A stretch of DNA of 64,000 nt from the NCBI RefSeq assembly GCF_014216315.1, contig NZ_CP045702.1, positions 6,944,001 through 7,008,000 on the forward strand. The letters run 5' to 3'. Of the stretch, positions 59,956 through 64,000 are shown piece after piece. The stretch comes from Streptomyces finlayi. GTDB lineage: Bacteria > Actinomycetota > Actinomycetes > Streptomycetales > Streptomycetaceae. The position numbers were made by a program, and so were the translations under genes. The notes under the pieces were generated by a model. The model had not been told where the DNA came from and ran no database searches. It saw nothing but the letters and a program-made list of their open reading frames with translations. Position 1 is the first letter of the stretch, and each line of letters starts with the position of its first letter.

Positions 59956-61844
59956 GCCCTCTCCTCGATTTCTTCGATGGCTTCGATCGCGTCGGCCTGT
60001 CCGGTCTCCGCGGGCGGGTCCTGCGCGGCCAGGGCCGCGACTTCGTTCTCGGTCTCGCGGGTCACGACAGCCCGGTACCGGGGTTCGCCGCGCAGCAGCT
60101 GGCGGTGCGAACCGACGGCCACGACGGAGCCTTCGTGGACGAGCACCACGCGGTCGGCGAGGTCGAGCAGCAACGGCGACGAGGCGAACGCCACGGTCGT
60201 ACGGCCCTGGCGCAGCCGCTTGATACCGGCGGCCACCCTGGCCTCCGTGTGCGAGTCGACGGCGGACGTCGGCTCGTCGAGCACCAGTGCTTCCGGGTCC
60301 GTGACCAGGGAACGGGCCAGTGCGAGCCGTTGCCGCTGGCCGCCGGAGAGAGAACGGCCGCGCTCCGTGATGCGGGTCCCCATCGGGTCGCCGTCCGCGT
60401 CGGGCGAAGCCTGCGCCAGCGCGTCCAGCACGTCACCGCACTGGGCCGCGGCCAGGGCGTCCTCGGCGGTCACGAGACCGGAGGACGGTACGTCGAGCAG
60501 CTCACGCAGCGTGCCCGAGAGCAGCACCGGGTCCTTGTCCTGCACGAGCACCGCCGACCGTGCGAAGTCCAGCGGCAGTTCGTCCAGCGCCACACCGCCG
60601 AGCAGTACGGACGGTGCCTGCGGCCGCGGCTGCGGCTTCGGCTTCGGCTTCGCCGTCGTCTCGTCGTCCGCATCGTCCACGTCGTCCGCGGTCTGGACAT
60701 GACCGCCGAGCCGGTCGGCCAGCCGGCCCGCCTCGTCGGGATCGCCGCAGACCACGGCGGTGAACAGCCCCTGGGGAGCCATCAGGCCGGTGACGGGGTC
60801 GTACAGGTCGCCGGTCGGAGCCATGCCCTCGATGGTCGACGGCTGAGCGCTGCGGTGCAGCGACAGCACCCGGACCGCGCGTTGCGCGGACGGCCGCGAG
60901 AAGGAGTACGCCATGGCGATCTCCTCGACGTGCCGCAGCGGGAACAGCATCAGTGTCGCGGCGCTGTACACGGTGACCAGCTGGCCCACCTCGATGCGGC
61001 CGTCCCGGGCCAGCGTGGCCCCGTACACGACCAGGGAGATCAGGAGAATGCCCGGCAGCAGCACCTGGATCGCCGAGATCAGCGCCCACATCCGCGCACT
61101 GCGGACGGCGGCCTTGCGTACCTCCTGGGAGGCGCGGCGGTAGCGGCCGAGGAAGAGCTCCTCGCCGCCGATGCCGCGCAGCACCCGCAGACCGGCCACG
61201 GTGTCGGAGGCCAGCTCCGTCGCCTTGCCCGCCTTCTCGCGCTGGGTGTCGGCGCGCCGGGTCGCCCGGGGGAGCAGGGGCAGGACGGCCAGGGCCAGGA
61301 CGGGCATGGCGACGGCCACGAGGACGCCCAGCGTGGGGAGATAGAGGACGAGGCCGACGCAGATCAGTACGAGGGCGGTCGCGGCGGCGGCGAAGCGGGA
61401 AAGTGCTTCGACGAACCAGCCGATCTTCTCGACATCGCCGGTGGAGACGGCGACGACCTCGCCGGCGGCGACCCGCCGGGTGAGCGCGGAGCCGAGCTCG
61501 GCGGTCTTGCGGGCCAGCAGCTGCTGTACGCGTGCCGCGGCGGTGATCCAGTTCGTGATGGCGGTGCGGTGGAGCATCGTGTCGCCCACCGCGATGAGCA
61601 CGCCGAGGGCCACGATCAGCCCGCCGGCCACCAGGAGGCCATGGCCCGAGCGGTCGATGGCGGCCTGGACGGCCAGCCCGACGGCGAGCGGCAGTCCGGC
61701 GATGGCGCACTGGTGGAGCAGGCCCCAGGAAAGGGACTTGAGCTGTCCGGAGAGCTGACTGCGCCCGAGCCAGAACAGGAACCGTGGACCTGACCGGACA
61801 TCCGGATCGCCAGGATCTGAATACGGAAGATCGCGAATCTGCAT
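59952..61844 (-). CDS. ABC exporter half-transporter, Walker A lost, intact signature (pair B)
   Basis: 630 residues from ATG 61842-61844. Six membrane segments lie in about 30-320. The NBD lacks Walker A: the equivalent region is FTAVVCGDPDEAGRLADRLG. A charged insert TAKPKPKPQPRPQ follows. The signature SLSGGQRQRLALARSLVTDP and Walker B ALVLDEPTSAVD are intact; the H-loop His is missing (TVAFASSPLLLDLAD). The C-terminus is a Glu-rich tail (AIEAIEEIEERA). It is first in the four-gene ABC operon, 300 nt from the MarR gene on the same strand. Confidence 0.93.
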   Translation of the reverse strand: MQIRDLPYSDPGDPDVRSGPRFLFWLGRSQLSGQLKSLSWGLLHQCAIAGLPLAVGLAVQAAIDRSGHGLLVAGGLIVALGVLIAVGDTMLHRTAITNWITAAARVQQLLARKTAELGSALTRRVAAGEVVAVSTGDVEKIGWFVEALSRFAAAATALVLICVGLVLYLPTLGVLVAVAMPVLALAVLPLLPRATRRADTQREKAGKATELASDTVAGLRVLRGIGGEELFLGRYRRASQEVRKAAVRSARMWALISAIQVLLPGILLISLVVYGATLARDGRIEVGQLVTVYSAATLMLFPLRHVEEIAMAYSFSRPSAQRAVRVLSLHRSAQPSTIEGMAPTGDLYDPVTGLMAPQGLFTAVVCGDPDEAGRLADRLGGHVQTADDVDDADDETTAKPKPKPQPRPQAPSVLLGGVALDELPLDFARSAVLVQDKDPVLLSGTLRELLDVPSSGLVTAEDALAAAQCGDVLDALAQASPDADGDPMGTRITERGRSLSGGQRQRLALARSLVTDPEALVLDEPTSAVDSHTEARVAAGIKRLRQGRTTVAFASSPLLLDLADRVVLVHEGSVVAVGSHRQLLRGEPRYRAVVTRETENEVAALAAQDPPAETGQADAIEAIEEIEERA

Positions 61845-62144
61845 GACGTCCCAGGGCTCGGAAGGGCAGAGGTCCTGTGGACCTCGCGGAATCGTTGGAC
61901 GGGCGGGGGACCAAACCGTGCAAGGTTCGCGTCCTGCCCCGGTCCGAGGCAAACGGTTTTCCGCGTCCGGACCGCTGGGGGGAACATATCCGGCCGCCGC
62001 GCAGAGCGCCGGAGCACCCGGAGGCTGGCGGTCCGAGGGGTGTTCCGGCGTCCTGAGCCGCGGCCTCCGCGGTGGCCCGGGCGGCCGGCTCCTGGTGCGG
62101 CATGCCGCGGTCGCCCGCGAAGGCGTTCGGCGCCCGACGCCGTG
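61845..62144. other. Intergenic region between the ABC operon and marR
   Basis: About 300 nt without a convincing gene. It presumably holds the promoter of the four-gene ABC operon. Short GC-rich hairpins are possible, but no clear terminator or operator was found. Confidence 0.4.
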
Positions 62145-62588
62145 TCAGCAGTGGCGCTCCGGCATCCCGTCGACCAGAGCGGACAGCAGGCCGCCGAGCA
62201 CGTCGCGCTGTTCGGCGGTCAGCGGGGCGAGGATCTCCTCCGCGGCGGCGCGGCGCGCGCTGCGCAGGGACCGCAGTGTGGCGCGGCCCTCGTCGGTGAT
62301 CTCGACGCGCACGACCCGTCGGCTGGCAGGGTCGGGGGCGCGGCGCACCCGGCCGCTCGCCTCCAGACCGTCGACCAGGCTGGTCACGGCGCGCGGGACG
62401 ACGTCCAGGCGCTGGGCCAGATCGGCCATCCGGGGCGGACTGTCGTACTGGGCGACCGTGCGCAGGAGCCGGAACTGGGCGGGAGTGATGCCGACCGGCT
62501 CCAGCTGGCGGCTCTGGATGCGGTGGAGCCTGCGGGTGAGCCGCAGCAGTTGCTCGGCCAGCAGGCCGTCGGAATCGGGGGAGTCCAT
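62145..62588 (-). CDS. MarR-family transcriptional regulator
   Basis: 147 residues. Helical N-terminus (LAEQLLRLTRRLHRIQSRQL), then PVGITPAQFRLLRTVAQYDS and the winged helix PRMADLAQRLDVVPRAVTSL then VDGLEASGRVRRAPDPASRR, VVRVEITDEGRATL, the standard MarR pattern. It is divergent from an ABC exporter gene, and a CATTGT-N11-ACAATG dyad lies between them. The likely role is drug- or ligand-relieved repression of that exporter, perhaps also of the ABC operon downstream. Confidence 0.92.
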   Translation of the reverse strand: MDSPDSDGLLAEQLLRLTRRLHRIQSRQLEPVGITPAQFRLLRTVAQYDSPPRMADLAQRLDVVPRAVTSLVDGLEASGRVRRAPDPASRRVVRVEITDEGRATLRSLRSARRAAAEEILAPLTAEQRDVLGGLLSALVDGMPERHC

Positions 62589-62613
62589 GAGGGAACGATA
62601 TCAGGACCATGTT

Positions 62614-62636
62614 CATTGTGAGTACAGGTAACAATG
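62614..62636. promoter_or_regulatory. MarR-type operator candidate
   Basis: CATTGT (62614-62619) / ACAATG (62631-62636) with an 11-nt spacer, in the 113-bp divergent region between marR and the ABC gene, close to both promoters. The location is an AT-rich island in otherwise GC-rich DNA. Confidence 0.55.
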
Positions 62637-62701
62637 CACTATGCTCTTCCAGGGGGCGTTTCCGCACGCCGCCTGTTCCCGCACGCCTGTCGAAGGGGCC
62701 C

Positions 62702-64000
62702 ATGAAACCCGACGAACCCACGTGGAACGCCCAGCCCAGGGAGGACGGACAGTCGCCCGCCGAGCTGCGCCGCATCTTCCGTCTCTTCCGCCCCTACCGC
62801 GGCCGGCTCGCGCTGGTCGGTCTGCTGGTCGGGGCCTCGTCCCTGGTATCGGTGGCCTCCCCGTTCCTGCTGCGCGAGATCCTGGACACCGCGATCCCCC
62901 AGGGCCGCACCGGTCTGCTCTCGCTGCTCGCCCTCGGCATGATCCTCACCGCCGTGATGACCAGCGTCTTCGGTGTGGTGCAGACCCTGATCTCCACGAC
63001 GGTCGGCCAGCGCGTCATGCACGATCTGCGCACCGCCGTCTACACCCAGCTCCAGCGGATGCCGCTGGCGTTCTTCACCAGGACCCGCACGGGCGAGGTG
63101 CAGTCCCGCATCGCGAGCGACATCGGCGGTATGCAGGCGACCGTCACCTCGACCGCCACCTCGCTGGTCTCCAACCTCACCGCGGTCATCGCCACCGTCG
63201 TCGCGATGCTCGCGCTCGACTGGCGACTGACCGTCGTCTCCCTGCTCCTGCTGCCGGTCTTCGTCTGGATCAGCCGCCGGGTGGGCCGGGAGCGCAAGAG
63301 GATCACGACGCAGCGCCAGAAGCAGATGGCGGCCATGGCCGCCACCGTCACGGAGTCGCTCTCCGTCAGCGGCATCCTTCTCGGCCGCACCATGGGCCGC
63401 TCGGAGTCGCTCACCAGGAGCTTCTCCGAGGAATCCGAGCGCCTTGTCGGTCTCGAAGTGCGCTCCAGCATGGCCGGGCGCTGGCGGATGTCGACGATCG
63501 GCATCGTCATGGCCGCCATGCCCGCCGTCATCTACTGGGCGGCCGGTATGACGCTCCAGACGGGCGCCACCGCCGTCTCCCTCGGCACCCTCGTAGCTTT
63601 CGTCTCGCTCCAGCAGGGCCTGTTCCGGCCCGTCGTGAGCCTGCTCTCCACCGGAGTGCAGATGCAGACGTCCCTCGCCCTGTTCCAGCGGATCTTCGAG
63701 TACCTGGACCTGACCGTGGACATCACCGAGCCCGAGAAGCCGGTGCGGCTGGAGAAGATCCGCGGGGAGGTCGCCTTCGAGGACGTCGATTTCGGTTACG
63801 ACGGGAAGAGCGCGGCCACGCTCAGCGGCATCGACGTCACCGTGCCCGCAGGCAGCGGCCTCGCGGTCGTCGGTCCCACCGGTTCCGGGAAGTCGACCCT
63901 CAGCTACCTCGTCCCCCGGCTGTACGACGTCACCGGCGGCCGCGTCACCATCGACGGCGTCGACGTGCGGGACCTGGACTTCGACACCCTTGCCAGGGCC
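62702..64000 (+). CDS. ABC exporter (fused permease-ATPase), 5' part; runs off window end
   Basis: 433 codons from ATG 62702 (GAAGGGGC upstream) are present. The membrane domain covers about 25-325, with RPYRGRLALVGLLVGASSLV and FFTRTRTGEVQSRIASDIGG (intracellular coupling helix 1). The NBD begins near VAFEDVDFGYDG; the Walker A VVGPTGSGKSTLSYLVPRLY is intact. Signature and Walker B lie beyond the window. The single gene next to a MarR regulator suggests a homodimeric multidrug exporter under MarR control. It differs in sequence from the four half-transporters on the other strand. Confidence 0.93.
   Translation, partial: MKPDEPTWNAQPREDGQSPAELRRIFRLFRPYRGRLALVGLLVGASSLVSVASPFLLREILDTAIPQGRTGLLSLLALGMILTAVMTSVFGVVQTLISTTVGQRVMHDLRTAVYTQLQRMPLAFFTRTRTGEVQSRIASDIGGMQATVTSTATSLVSNLTAVIATVVAMLALDWRLTVVSLLLLPVFVWISRRVGRERKRITTQRQKQMAAMAATVTESLSVSGILLGRTMGRSESLTRSFSEESERLVGLEVRSSMAGRWRMSTIGIVMAAMPAVIYWAAGMTLQTGATAVSLGTLVAFVSLQQGLFRPVVSLLSTGVQMQTSLALFQRIFEYLDLTVDITEPEKPVRLEKIRGEVAFEDVDFGYDGKSAATLSGIDVTVPAGSGLAVVGPTGSGKSTLSYLVPRLYDVTGGRVTIDGVDVRDLDFDTLARA

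Overview
The window is high-GC actinobacterial DNA and reads as a Streptomyces chromosome segment. The evidence is the GC-saturated third codon positions, frequent GTG starts, dense ATGA-type gene overlaps, a c-di-AMP (ydaO-type) riboswitch in front of an NlpC/P60 hydrolase, a DasR-type GntR regulator, the MurT/GatD pair and a urease operon without ureE. From memory, the order purB - bio - ure - pfk - murT/gatD - DNA ligase runs the same way as a block of the S. coelicolor chromosome. I could not check this.

Layout. 1-6.2 kb: a truncated PhoD-type phosphatase, then a run of gene remnants (alpha/beta-hydrolase, SigJ-type sigma factor, response regulator, ABC permease, Mug glycosylase) mixed with intact GntR and ROK regulators, a hypothetical gene and a nucleotidyltransferase. 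6.2-14 kb: purine metabolism, with purB, guanine deaminase, and the xanthine dehydrogenase operon xdhA-xdhB-xdhC; guanine deaminase makes xanthine, the substrate of the Xdh enzyme. 14-21 kb: SGNH hydrolase, two CNNM/CBS membrane proteins, a 1.45-kb gene graveyard including a split acetyltransferase, a small RHH/Doc-like toxin-antitoxin pair, a 15-bp tandem repeat, a secreted protein and a methyltransferase. 21-25.6 kb: the complete late biotin pathway, bioB-bioA-bioD divergent from bioF. 25.6-29.3 kb: RsbW-like ATPase, LysE remnant, riboswitch plus NlpC/P60, and a ClpP-like protein divergent from a solitary Phd antitoxin across a shared palindrome. 29.4-33.9 kb: ureABCFGD. 34-46.4 kb: housekeeping and accessory genes (epimerase, PlsC, CtaG-type assembly factor, pfkA, gatD, murT, def, TetR with acyl-CoA dehydrogenase, glutathione peroxidase, GNAT, XRE-cupin, thioesterase). 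46.5-47.8 kb: a TnpB-only IS200/IS605 element with a recognisable right end and inferred omega-RNA guide. 47.9-54.3 kb: Ski2-like helicase, DUF457 membrane protein, an uninterrupted run of 36 G, an ATP-dependent DNA ligase and type-II NADH dehydrogenase. 54.5-64 kb: two tandem heterodimeric ABC exporters, a MarR regulator and a divergent fifth ABC exporter that runs off the end.

Main observations. (1) Three places (about 740, 3600 and 29110) show the same architecture: two C-terminal stubs facing away from each other, as if one deletion removed the 5' halves of a divergent gene pair. (2) The ClpP-like protein has Gln where the catalytic His is expected and shares its promoter region with a Phd-type regulator that has no toxin partner. 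(3) Both tandem ABC pairs show complementary degeneration: one subunit has lost Walker A and the H-loop but keeps LSGGQ/R, the other has the reverse. (4) The G36 homopolymer lies just ahead of the DNA ligase gene.
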